Shown: positions 1-12,900 of the stretch, piece after piece
Layout of the letters: the number at the start of each line of letters is the position of its first letter
Position numbering within the stretch: position 1 is the first letter of the stretch
Program-made: the position numbers and the translations under genes
Source of the DNA: Sciurus carolinensis
Lineage: Eukaryota; Chordata; Mammalia; Rodentia; Sciuridae
DNA: 64,000 nucleotides
Direction: 5' to 3'
Assembly: GCF_902686445.1 (NCBI RefSeq)
Contig: NC_062219.1
Span: 106,145,160-106,209,159 of the forward strand
The notes under the pieces: model-generated
What the model was told of the DNA's origin: nothing
Seen by the model: the letters and a program-made list of their open reading frames with translations, nothing else
Databases searched by the model: none

Positions 1-451
1 ATCTCTAAATTGGGATAATGGGTAACATTATCTACCACGCAGGTTTTTATTAGTTTGAAATGAAGCCCATATTGAGTGACACAGTGCCTGTCACAAAACA
101 GCCATTACCATATCTCTGTTGTTATTATATTTGTAACTAACTTGGGACAAAGGGGTATGTAAGTTATACTATCCATTTATAAATATAATCCATCTACATT
201 TACCTTTATAGGTAATGCTTAAATAAGATTTGGTTTATTTATTTATTTAATTGTATGAAACATTTTCACCCATCTCATATGCTTGATAATCTGTTCTTCT
301 TCTGGTGCTTTTGAATGCTATTTTATTTGGTCTATCACTTAAATTTTCTTGTCATCTCCACCAGTCAATATCACAAAATTATTAAATTTTGTCAACAAAG
401 GTTCGAAGTCCATTGTAATAAGCAATAAAGAAAAATCCCTCAATTAAGTCT

Positions 452-650
452 CATTTATTTATTTATTTATTTTTTGGTACTGGGCATTGAACTCGGGGGT
501 GCTTTGCTACTGAGGTACATCCCCAGTCTTTTTATTTCTTCTTTTGAGACAGGGTCTCACTAAATTGCCCAGGTTGTCCTCGAACTTGTGTCCTCCTGCT
601 GCAGCCTCCTGAATTGCTTGGATTACAGGCATATACCATGGCCTCCAGCT
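452..650 (-). mobile_element. B1-dID SINE, antisense
   Basis: Reading the + strand there is a T-rich tail, then an inverted ID-type half (tactgggcattgaactc, tRNA-derived B-box region), then an inverted B1 half with gagacagggtctcac and the ggattacaggcat motif. The order tail, ID, B1 is what an antisense B1-dID fusion gives. About 200 bp, moderately diverged. Confidence 0.8.
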
Positions 651-1509
651 CTTCTTATAAAAGATTACTTAGTTACTTATGGACCAGTCTGGATTTTTAT
701 TTCAATTACAAAGAATTATAAAATTAGTTTAACTAAGTTTGATGAATTTATTATGTTAGCACATACCAATTAAGAGCATGAAAACAATTTGTTCAAATCT
801 TCTCCAGTTCTTTACTAGAGTTTTAAAGTTTTCTTCATAAAACAGTTTTTTAAAGTCTTAGGTGTTTCCTGGACACTTATAGATTTGTTACTATTATGAG
901 TGATTTTCTTAAAACCTTATTTTTAGGTGAGTTGTGCTAGCATATAACAATGTGATTTGTAAGTCAGTGCCTCTAGCCAAGTTGCTATGTCCTATTCTCT
1001 AGATAGATGATTATGTTCTTTGAAAACAATATTTAATCTCTTCTTTTATAACTTACAAATATCACAATTTTTTTCTTCTTAAGATTTTTATCTGATGTCT
1101 CAGTACTATTATACCATTAGTCATTCTTTTTTTTTGTTACCAATATTAAATGGAAAGCACTTAGAATTTTTCTAATAACAATTATATTTGCTATAGATAT
1201 TTAAAATATTCTTGCCACCAAATCAATAATCTCCTCTATTCTCCCAGTCTTTTTAAAGCTATATATTATATTATTTTTTTATATATATAGATTGAATTTA
1301 ATAACATATTTTGTCATATATTTTAGTCTATCAGTGTAAAAATTGCATTAATGAATTTACTAATATTGAATCATCTTTGCATACCTGCTATAACTCTACT
1401 TGCTCATGCTATTTTTAATTCATTTTTTAAATTAGTGAGTTAATAGTGTGTTAGGACTGTTTGCATTGCATTTATTAAAAAGGTCTATGTATCATTTAGT
1501 ATAGTTCTA

Positions 1510-1948
1510 TGCATTAGACAATTAAGCACCACTGCAATGAAATACCTGAGGTAGACTAACATCAAGCAAAGGGGTTTATCTTACTTACTGTTTGGGAAGT
1601 TCAAGGGCATGGTGTCAGCACTGACTCAGCTCTGGTGAGGGACCTCATCTCTGTGGCCCACAGTGGTGGGATGGCAATATTGAGAGTGCATGTTGGAGTA
1701 AGCAAGCAAGCAGTCAGTCACATTTCCAGACAGGAAGCCAGAATGGGGTGGGCTCTCAGAGAACTATACAGGTAGTATAAGAGAGCTACCTCATCCTATC
1801 TGAAGGGGTGATCTCAAGTCACCTAAGGAGCTCCTGTTAGGACCCACCTCTTAAAAGGTGCACACTACCTGCCTGTAGTGCCCCTAGCAGACTGAGCTCC
1901 CAACACAAGAGTCATTGGAGGGCAGACAACATCCAAACCACACCATCC
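1510..1948 (-). mobile_element. MaLR-type LTR, antisense, diverged
   Basis: The stretch runs from gcaccactgcaatgaaatacc through ggtgtcagcactgac and ctctggtgagggacct to catccaaaccacacc. This is the block order of a mammalian MaLR (MLT1/MST/ORR1-like) LTR read from its 3' end. It is degraded and I could not find a target duplication. Confidence 0.55.
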
Positions 1949-2723
1949 TCATCTTTTTTAATAATTAATCCCTGGATCATTTAAATTTTCTGCCACTTTT
2001 TAGCTTACTCTGACTACTTCCTCCAAACACTGTTTCTTTCTAATGTGTATGTATCCTGAAGATTGGCAACAAATGGAAATATTCTGGAGTTAATTCCTAA
2101 AATGGATAAGAAAAATAGTAAATAAAATAGGCCCATTTTCATAAATGAAATGAAAAGACAATGTAAAAATATTGAACTCATCAATCTGAAGCATACATTA
2201 AAAAATATCTTGATCAAATAGAGTTACATCAGGACTACAAGGATGGTCCAAAATTAGAAACTTCACTAATGAAATTCATTAAATTAAAAATAAATCATAT
2301 GAAAAATATACATTAAATCTTACATAGAATATTTTAAAAGAATAGAAAATAATTAGAGGGAATTGATCATTTGGCAGAAATAGTAGACTAAAAATTCATA
2401 CAAAATAAGGATTTTTTTAAAAATCAAACAAACATAGGTTTGGGGAGGAAAGAGAGGTATAACTGTAATAGCACTTGTATTACATATATCTTATTCTTTT
2501 TCAATTCCTCTCACACAATGGATTTTATTTTTCCTTCATGTTTTTTTGCTGACCTATGATAGCGGACAAAGTGACTGTTCCATTGCTGCTGAAATTTGCA
2601 ATGACAAAAAGGGAAACCATGATAGTCTTGAGGTGAGAACAGGAGCTAAAATAATAATTTTCATTACAACCTCAGGCCTGTCCCCCTACCCTGAAATACA
2701 ACATTCTCATCCACTTCACATTC

Positions 2724-2728
<5 letters not shown>

Positions 2729-2772
<44 letters not shown>
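2729..2772. repeat. (CA)n microsatellite
   Basis: A near-perfect AC dinucleotide run followed by degenerate ACATGCTCATGC and TGTG stretches to about 2826. Reading frames across it encode only His-Thr or Cys-Val repeats and are not genes. Confidence 0.97.
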
Positions 2773-2774
<2 letters not shown>

Positions 2775-4794
2775 ATGCACACACATGCTCATGCACACAT
2801 CTGCTGTGTGTGGATGAGTGTGTGTGTCTCTATGAGTCTTTGTGCATGTTTTCATCAGTTAATATGCAATGATAACCTGCCTTGAGAAAATAATTCCTTT
2901 TCTTACTTAAGTGTTTCAAAGATGGTGTTGTTCCTAATATCCATCAATGTGAAGAAGGAGCAAAACGTGATAGTGTAGTTGAATCACACACACATATGTT
3001 GTAGAAAGACAAATTTTTTCTTCCATAGATTTGTAATTAGTAGTAAAACATCAACACTTGAAATTGAAAACTTTTGAAATTCCTGGATTGGGCTTTTCTC
3101 TCCTTACCAGGAGAAATTGCTAATCTCTTTGGAAGCAGAAAATGATCCAAGGTGAGACAGAAAACTATGTGAAAGGAGAAATTCAGAGACATGAATGTAG
3201 CAAAATAACTTTTAATGTGAGAGAGTTTAAAACAATCTAAAGTCTATTGTGAGCAAATCTCAAAGGAAATGTACAACTGCATTGCACACATTTAGAAAGT
3301 GCATGCAAGACAGGAAGAGAAGTTTTGTGTCCTAATTCCTTCTCAAGTCTTCTTGCATGACTCTACCAAATGGATCTGCAAACAAACCAAACAAAACAAA
3401 CTCTGCAAATGGATCTGCAGCTGCCCTAGGAAAAAAGGATAGGTGGGGCTAAATATGATGATGAGGAGGAGGAAGAGGATGAAGATGATGTAGCATTTTT
3501 ATCATATTTGCCACATTAGAAATGTTGATTCCCCAAACTCATAAATTGTCTAGATTCTGTCCCATCTCTCACCAGACATGGGTCGGCTTCAGAGAAAATA
3601 AAACATTGCTCTTCACTTTTGCATACATGATAAAATACATCCAGCTCACACTGTGAGTACATGAATGACAGGCTCTCCTAATAATATACTAGAAAATGGA
3701 GGTCACGGATGGGTCTGATTTACTTGATCATGTTAGCAATGCTTTATATGCTACCTGGGTGAAGTGCACAAAACATGGTCAATGTCTGTTAAGGGAAAAA
3801 ATAAATATTTGTCTTTGATTTTGAAAAAGGAGGAAGAAGATAGATGCATTTTTTCTCTTTTGCTCTCAAAATCAACAGAAGGCTCACTTGAAGCCACTGT
3901 TAGAGGGATTTGCATGTGTAAAGAAATGAGGCTAATAGAGAGTCCTCTGGAAATTTAGAAAGTTTCACCACTGAGCAGGTACAGAATGAAAAATCCCGAA
4001 TCATGGGCATCGGAAAGACGGTGAAGATGGTAGTCTAACCTTTCCAAACTTACAATATATTTATGAATAAAAGTCAAATGCACATGAAGAAATTAAGAGA
4101 AATAAAATAAAACACAAAATAATCAGAAGTTTACTATACAGACTTTAAATGACCCTATCCAGGGAGAAGATCAGTACTTTTGAGTTCACTTATAAGTTTT
4201 TGGGGGGAGAAAGACAGCAATGCTCTTGAAGGAAGTAGCTATTATGAGGTCTAAGGATTAACATGATCAAAGGCATTAGGGAGCACATGATCAAAGGATA
4301 ATGAAGATGTAAGTAAGCAGACTGTCCTGACTAGAGTTATGGAAAAAGGGTTGTTTGAAGAATTATGTCACAGATTGGAATTCATTATCAAGGAAGGGTG
4401 GAGAAGGAAGCCAGACAAAAGTAGAAGTGGAGATTTGGCATGGTGAGGCTTCAACCACCTAAAACACAGTTCGAAGGTTGGGAGAGGTTTCAGAGTTCTC
4501 CATTTGGATGAAGAGGTCAGAACATTTTACCTGATCCCACTAGACACAGGAAGAAGGTGCACAGGGAGAGAGATGATCTGAGGCCAGGAACCTGTCTTTA
4601 GCACAGGCAGTCACTGGAGAGACTGCCAGCTAAGGGATTCCTTGCAGGCTGAGGGAGCAAGCAGGCCACTTGGTAAGAAAATACTAGTGCTAATGCTAAT
4701 ACCAGCTCATTACCCCCTGCTCCCATGTTACCCTGAAGTCCGTGTACTGAGCACATTAATGCAGGTCTTTGTTCCCTGTGTTCTGTTCTCCCAG

Positions 4795-4868
4795 CGATGA
4801 CATCATTCCCAGTGCTGCTGTTCCTGGCTGCTGTGCTGCATTCAGCCTTTCCTGAATATGGGGATGAG
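4795..4868 (+). other. CRISP: CRISP coding exon 1 (signal peptide)
   Basis: The acceptor tctgttctcccag ends at 4794, two bases before the ATG at 4797, so this is an internal exon of the mRNA that begins the coding part. It encodes 24 residues, starting [10 protein letters not shown], and ends GATGAG before the donor GTATGG at 4869, in phase 0. The same block is repeated with high identity at 45841-45914. Confidence 0.88.
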
Positions 4869-7800
4869 GTATGGCTAAGGTCACTCACCTTTTCAGAACA
4901 ATTCAGGCAACCAGAAGGAATGGCCAGTTCCTGGATCCATCTCCAAAACTGAACAGGGTCTGGCACACGGCCAAGGGCTCACTGGTAGCTCAGGGTAATT
5001 GAAACACCTTAGAGCTGTGGGGGGCAAGCAACATGAGTGTATGGAGCACTGGATGTACATTTCCTCTGACTCAATATGGGCATAAACTTAAAATATACAG
5101 CAAAATTCAAAGGGCAAAGAGAGAGAGAAATGTGTTAGCATTTATGAAAATAAAATTAAATATCAGATACATTTAGTAATATCTGTTATTGTTAATTTCA
5201 CCTATTTTCTTTCTTTTTAAATTGACCACCAAAAAATTAAAGTTGCATGTGACTGAACTCTGTGTCTAGCAGGACAACACATGTATGTGTTTAAGCTAAT
5301 AAATTCCTCCTACTCCAAGAAGTGTTCTTGTTTAATCCAATTCAATGTTACCCCCATAGAAAATGAATAATATATGTACATAGTCTCAAATTAGCACAAC
5401 TTCATCATACATAGCATGACATTCACATATTACTATAGGTGGACTTATTATTATTATATGTAATTTTCAAATATGCTAAAAAAATTCTAATTTTGTTTCC
5501 TTTAGAATCAAGAGTTGAATGCTTTGTTAACCACTCGAGAGGAAGTTCAAAAGGAGATTATAAATAAACACAATGAACTAAGAAAATCAGTCTCTCCCAC
5601 CGCCAGCAACATGCTAAAAATGGTAAGAGTTTAGTAATTTAAGGAAGGTGACTTGAGACACTCTGAGCTGTGTAAGAGCAGACAGCCGGCAGGTGACATC
5701 TCCTAACATTGTGGCTTAGGAAGTGCTGCCTCTCGTTTGTCATTTCACTTGAGTTGTGTTATGTTCAGGGCAGAATTTCTTCATTTCCCTTTATAATGAT
5801 TAAATAATTTGTCAGGTTTTTGGAGCAATTTAATTTACGGTAAGAGAAGTGAAACCAAATCCTTAGGCATACAATGAAAGGTCACTGTTTTCCTGCTCAC
5901 TCTCTAACTCTTAGTATAGCAGGATCAAGAAGATTCCTTTTAGGATCAATGAAATAGTCTACTTTTCTGGCCCCAGCACCAAAGGTCACAGGTCTCCCTA
6001 AATTAATCAATAAGGAAAAAAATAACAAAGACAACGGAAAGAACTAGGATGAAGTATGCCTGATCATTTCTATTGGAAAAAATATTCTCGTGTATAACAT
6101 GGCTAATGTGACTAAGGTGTGCCTGCTGTGACATCATAAGTAAACCAATACCTGTCTTAGAATGTCCAGTTACTTAGGGTAGACATACTATCTATATTTC
6201 TTTGGAGCAAAAGAAAAAAAAGAGCAAATAATTTTTTTTTCTGATTAAAAAATTGGAAGATACCTCTATGAAAATTGTGTAATGATGAAAAACCAACCAA
6301 CCTACCTATTTGACTGCTAAGATCATGCACCTTCAAATTTGGAGCTGTTAAGTGCACATCTTCTTTTCTTTCCTTCTTTTAGGAATGGAGTGAACATGCT
6401 GCAGTCAATGCCCAAAATTGGGCCAACCGATGCTATTACAGACACAGCTCCCCAGGGGATCGAACAACCAGTATGTATATTAGTAAATATTTGTTGGACA
6501 AATGGACAAGTAAAATAATGAGGGATCATTTTATGAAGTTTTGTTAAGAAACTTTAAAATAAATATGGCTTCTATTTCTGCCTTTTATCTCTGTAGTAGA
6601 GAAAACACTGAGAGACACTGCCTTGTACTAATTGTTTTTGTTTCATAAACACTCACACACTATCATCTTTGAACCTATAAACCAGCTTGGTTGTAAAGCA
6701 GGTCATGGATCACCTTTCTTCACTTTAATAAGAAAACCAACTGTTTGGAGTAAAATTATTAGTAATTAGTGTCATACATAAGAAACCTGAAATTCGAATT
6801 TCTGAATTCTATCCCAGTATTCCTTTAATGAAAAATATAGCCTCTTTGTGTGTTAATAACACAAAAATATATAAATATAAAATATGTTAGATTTGATCAA
6901 ATTGTTTCTGTTTTATTGAAAAAATATTTACACTTATTTCCTTTTTAATTTGTGATGACAAAAAGTTTGTGTCTTCTTAGAAACCAAATATGTTTTCTAA
7001 GACAAATAACAGACAAGACATGACTTTTACCTCAAGGAACATGAAACTATGGCATAAAATATCACATAAATGAACTATGAGATAGCATTTTTTTGAATTA
7101 TCAAAAATGACATGAATAAACAAGCTCAACTGGAAAGTATATATGTCACAAGTTTTAAGTTAGGACCTCGTTGCTATTTGTATTACTGATAATAAAATTA
7201 TAAAATCATGAAAAAGCATGACTATATTCAGTACAAGAGTTAAAGAATTGTCCTTAAAGATCCCAGACTTCTGTAAAAATCTTTCTGTCCCTTTTAAAGA
7301 AGCTTTCCAAGAGTAGTTTACATTCTCGTTAAGCAGGATGCGGACGTTACGTTTCAACATCCACTGAGATATTTTGGGGCTGCAAGACACTTTTTTCCTA
7401 AGTCTAGGAGGAGAGTTTAGCCTATGATGTTCTGATTAACTGGTTACAGGAAAAACACCCAAGCAACTTTGAAAAGATGGTCCTCTCTCATATCCTTGGC
7501 TTCATGTTTGGGGCACTGAAAGACTGCCTGTAAGATTTCTTTCCAAGTGTACACAAAATAACAATCCTTAACATTTATTCACATTTTTATATATGAAAAT
7601 CTCTAGTGAGTGTGGGCTAGAGCAGGAGAGAAATCGCAGGAGTTGGTGTCTACTTTCAGTATGATTACCGCAGAAATCTGAACCCACATGAGGCAAACAC
7701 CTTGCAGAATTCCCTGTATAAATAAGTGAGTCCAGGGAGAGTAGACAGCAAATAGACTTCTCCATTTGCCCCAAGCTTTGCATGTGGGGCCAGTGTATGA

Positions 7801-9941
7801 TGTGTTGGGTACATCTGCCAACATTCAACCATAGCTGCTGAGGACCCTAGGTACTGCCCCCATTATGTATCATCCAGCAGTCAATGACTTTAGGCACCAT
7901 GTTTGAAGTATATGAACTCTGTGTGAGTCTGTGTGTGAGCCAGCTTCTATATGTGTATTGTATACTTTATTACTTCCCTCATGAAAGATTTTTTCTGTTT
8001 TAGATACAAGCTGTGGTGAGAATCTCTTTATGTCAACCCACCCCATTTCATGGTCAAAAGTAATCCAAACCTGGTATGATGAGAACAAGGATTTTATCTA
8101 TGATGTGGGGAAAACAACACCCTTTGCAGTAGTTGGACACTATACTCAGGTAAGAAAAGAACTGGAACACCCACTGCTCTATATATTCTAAAAGCAAAGT
8201 CTTTCTACATTTGACTGATTCTGATATTGAATTTAGGGGAAGGTCTTAAATAGATATAGAATAGTCTAGACCTTTGTTGGGTATCTGAGTTGTCATTTTT
8301 CAATAGCTCACAGGCTTTTGGTAAAAATAAAAAGATCTCTGTATTTTTCTAATATTAGTCTAAATGGATAAAGGAGAGTGAATGTACAAGGAAATGTAAT
8401 AATTTTAAAGTGCTTTAGTTTGATTCCATAAATAAAATATACCCATAAGGCATATGGAAACAAAGTAGCATTCTTTTCAGGTTTGTATTTCTTCCTGTCT
8501 TATATTTCCTTCTTCTCTAATGTACTCGTATTTTCACTTACCGGTATGTAGGTGGTTTGGTACTCGTCTTTCCATATTGGATGTGGGTTTGCCCTCTGCA
8601 CTAACGAAATGTTAAAACACTTCATGGTTTGCCAGTATTGTCCAGCGTAAGTAGACATTTTAGAGTTTATTGCCAGTAATACCAAATAATGCCAAACACA
8701 AATTAATGACTTAATTATAAAATAAAAATGAACTAACAGTTATTTGAGATAAGGGGAAGGAGATGAATTTTAGAAGACTTTCTAAAGTTGAGACATACTT
8801 AACCAAATTCTCATAAAGACCACTTTCCCAGTTCCTGGTATTCTGAAGCATGGGTCTTTTGCCTACCATGATTTATTTTCCCTCTGTGTCACCATTCTCC
8901 AGACTTAGTGTTACATTGTGAGTACATGTGTAGTTGTGGGTGATGTATAGTTTTCTGGATTTGTACTCTCATATCTTGCTAAGTTCACACACAAAAGAGA
9001 AAGCTTGATGTCAGATCCAGGGGTAAAGGTGAGGACAAATGGGGAAGGAAGTATTTCACTGATTTAGTGATTCCAGTTCTTTCTGCTCAATGTTGTTACT
9101 TCTACTTATCTAAAATCCCTGCCTTATTTCATTAAGAAATGATTGATTCTAGGGCATTAAAGGCTTTTTAATTTTTCAATTTGTCAGGAAAAAGATAATA
9201 CCTTAAGTCTTTGCTTCTCAGAATTTGACAAAAACCACTGTAGGAACAATTCATTATGATCTTAATGTATAGCCAGAAACGAATCCTTTCTTAGAGAAAT
9301 ATGCTTGAATGCTCCAAAAATAAAAATGCAATCCTGTGAATATAATGAAGACATATCCACTATATGTTAGCTTTAATATCTTTTTAATACATGGATTTTT
9401 TTTTTTACACTGGAGGCAGAGTGTATCATCAACTAAGTGCCCAACATGATTCTTTTTGAAGTTTTAGATAACGCAGGTGATGTGGTGTTCCAGTTTGACA
9501 AGTCACTTTTCAGTAAAGTCCTAGTAGTGTTAAGTCAAGAGTATTAAAAGACCCTAAGAGAATGCATCCAAATGTCCTGACCAAGAGGAGACACTGGTAG
9601 CCTGACACCTGAAATAAGAGTTAGTGAATAATGAATAAAGGCAAGGGGGGGAACTTCCTGAACATTATGTCAATTTCACAATTGTCACAAGAGTTCACAT
9701 CTATGTAGCATAGACAGAGACAGCTTCATTGCCCCGGCCCTTGTCACTCTTGATGAACTGGAGAAAATGACTCTTTTACTTTCACATGTTAATGACCAAG
9801 AGGATAAAATTTATAATGAGCTGCAGGACACTCACAGTCACTGTAAGAGTGAGATTGTCATTCTTAATCTTTTTTATAATATGATGAACCATATATGAAC
9901 TATATATATATATATATATACATACATGTATATATATGTAT

Positions 9942-9973
<32 letters not shown>

Positions 9974-12900
9974 TAGTTGTGAATTAACCTTTTTTTTTAT
10001 TTATTTATATGCGGTGCTGAGAATCAAACCCAGTGGCTCACACATGCTAGGCAAGTGCCCTACCACTGAGCTATAACCACAGACTATTATCCTTAATCTC
10101 TTTCTAACATTCCCATTTTTGGTAAACATAAAAATTTCACAACACAGGCATGCTACCTATATACATTCCCAAACCTTCCTAAACCCATTCCCTTTCACAA
10201 ACATATACCAAAAACTATTTGACGGGATCAACAACCCAATCTGGAACCCAAAAACTACATTGAAACTTTACTTATCCTGGTTCATATTATAGAAACTATG
10301 ACATTGTTCCATTTTTAATTACAAAATGTATGTAAGTAGTATTTTCACACTGTACCCTCTGAAATCCGGAATCTTCTTTCTCTCTTGGGAATATGTTTTA
10401 CCTCTAGCCAGAACCCTGTGGTACTTCATCTTAATAATTCCATCATGTCTGTTGGGAAATGAAGAGAGTGTTCCCTCATTGAAATACACTCTCTACACTT
10501 TAGACTCTAATTATTCTATTTCAGTGTCTCAGGTTCTGAGATTACAGTCAAGGAAATGAGTGAAATGATGAGTCATTCCCTTACTTTGTATTGTTCTGAA
10601 CACACTTAGGTAATGGTAGTGTGTATTTGTCATTTAACATAATTAAAAACATTTAATAAATATCTATGTATTTTTGGTGATGGACATTAACCTCAGAGTG
10701 TAAACTACACAGAAAAATTTTAAAAATGACATTTTTCATTTCTAATTGCAGTGGTAATCATCTTAATAGAATATATGCCCCTTATGACAAAGGAGAACCT
10801 TGTGGCAGTTGTCCTGGTCATTGTGATGATGGACTGTGCAGTAAGTTCAAAGTGATTAACTTGTTAGTATAGTAAAAGAGCATGGCATTTTATTTTTAAA
10901 GAGTTTAGAAATCTGAATATAATCAACTTAAGTGATTCCTTCATGCAAACCAATTACATAAGAGTGTTTTTAAGTACAATTTTATACTGTTCATATCTAT
11001 GTGTTATTTGTAATGAAAATCCTGTTACTATATATGAATCATTATCTATAATTGATGTGTATTTATAACTACACTTGGCCTGTCATATATTGGCATCTAT
11101 GAAAATGTTTCCATGGGAATAATTCATCCTTGTCATCAAGATTAATATCATTAGCCAGGAGCAGAGGATTGCAATCCCAACAACTCAGGAAGCTGAGGCA
11201 AGAAGATCACAAGTTCAAGGCCCTAAGCTTCTTCATGAGGCCCTGTCTCAAAATTTAAAAAAAAGAAAAAGATTGGAATGTAGCTCAGTTGCAACCCTGG
11301 GTTCAACCTCCAGTACCAAAAAAGAAAAAGGAAAGGAAAAAAACTAAAGCCAATATCAGTAGATCAAAGTTGGCATTTTTAAAAGAGAAAACAGGCACAT
11401 ATTTAAGGGTTTCATATGCTACAATATGGCTTGGTCCAGCAATTTTTATATGCCAATGAATTTATCACAATTCCCTAATCCCTCCATAGTGTTCTTAGAA
11501 TCATTGCATTTAATTTAAAGTTACATATGCCTCTTTTCATTAGTAATGTGTGTACATTTTTAAAGTTAAAATCAAATTCATATATGGTATTAGTTCAAAT
11601 TTTTAGCAAAAAGAAGGAGTAAAATAAATATCATATTTTACCTTACATTCAGTATTATTAATGGAAGTACAAAGAGTAAGGATTTGGGTTTAACCAAGTT
11701 ATGTTAATAAAAGTATTATGAGTAATGAAATTGACCAATTCACTAAGAACTTTTACCTTTCAAATACATTCATCTGAGTGAATAGTATCAATCCTTTCTG
11801 AATGAATTGTAAAACTATTCTTTAGCATTTTGATGATATAAAAGCTATAAATTAACTACAAGAAGTAAAATCCAAGTGTTCATACCTCTGCTAAGGAGGT
11901 TTGAATCTATCCATTAGTAATGAGTATCTAACCAAAAGATTTTACACAGAAGTGGTATGATCAGGACTGTGTTTTATAAAAAGTTCCTGGAAGTAGTATG
12001 AAGAAATAATTGGTTTAAAGTTAGCTATGAGACTGTTGAAAAGTATGGACTCAAAAACAAATATAAATCTTTTCATGCATTAGTGCCAAAGGAATGAAAA
12101 GTAGTAAGCAGTTATGAGAGAGAGAGGAAGAAAGTAGAAGTGTTAGTTATTGTTGGCTGTGCTTGCTGAGTGCTGATAAAAAGTAAAGAGTACTGGCTAT
12201 GGTGGTGCATGCCTGAAGTCCCAGCTGCTTGGGAGGCTGAAGCAGAAGGGTCACGTGAATGCATTGGTTTGAGACCAGTCTGGACAACATGGCCAAACCC
12301 TCTCTCAAATATCTAAAACAAAATGTAAATAGAAACATGATCCTGTTATTTCCTAGTTCCCATTTTGGATTATTCAGTAGAAATGCCATTTCTCTGGAAC
12401 CAGATCAATGGAAGGTTGTGGGCCCCTGGGATATCAATGAAATGTCAAGCTTGTAGATAGGATGATGAATTTAATTTGAGATTTGTTCAATTTTTGGCCA
12501 CTGAGGGATGTCCAAATAGAAATGTCCAATACTCTGTATTTTATCTTCCCATAAAATTACTCCTTGGAGAAAGTCTGGTGACATTAGAGTCTAGGTCAAC
12601 TGTGTCCAAAATAATTTCTACAATAATGAAAGTGTTCAATATTTTCACTGTGCTGTAAGGTAGCCCTTTTTTTACATTTCAGTGACTATTGAGTTCTTGG
12701 GATAAAACTGGTGTTGCCATAGTTCTGAAATATTACTTTTAATTAAATGTAAGATTAAACAAGCTTATATCTAGTATCTATCATTTTGGATAATGCAGTT
12801 CTAGAGAGATTCACGTATGTTAATTTTACTCTGATTTTTTATTTGGAATATATTTTATTTTTTCCACATTTTTTATTGGTGCATTATAGTTGTACTTAAT

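Larger units (their letters stand above)
1..4794. other. Upstream flank of the CRISP gene
   Basis: I see no protein-coding exon here. It contains an antisense B1-dID SINE, an antisense MaLR-type LTR and a CA microsatellite, each listed separately; the remainder is AT-rich DNA without a recognisable family. CRISP genes usually have one or more noncoding 5' exons some kilobases upstream, so the promoter and first exon may lie here or before the window, but I could not identify them. Short reading frames over the CA/TG repeat are artefacts of the repeat. Confidence 0.6.

Noticed and set aside
2546..2872. Frames across the CA/TG repeat
   Set aside because: Low-complexity His/Thr and Cys/Val repeats produced by the microsatellite.
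4598..4966. 122-codon minus-strand frame over CRISP exon 1 (also 45731-46045)
   Set aside because: It is antisense to the CRISP signal-peptide exon, and its recurrence at both copies follows from the duplication.
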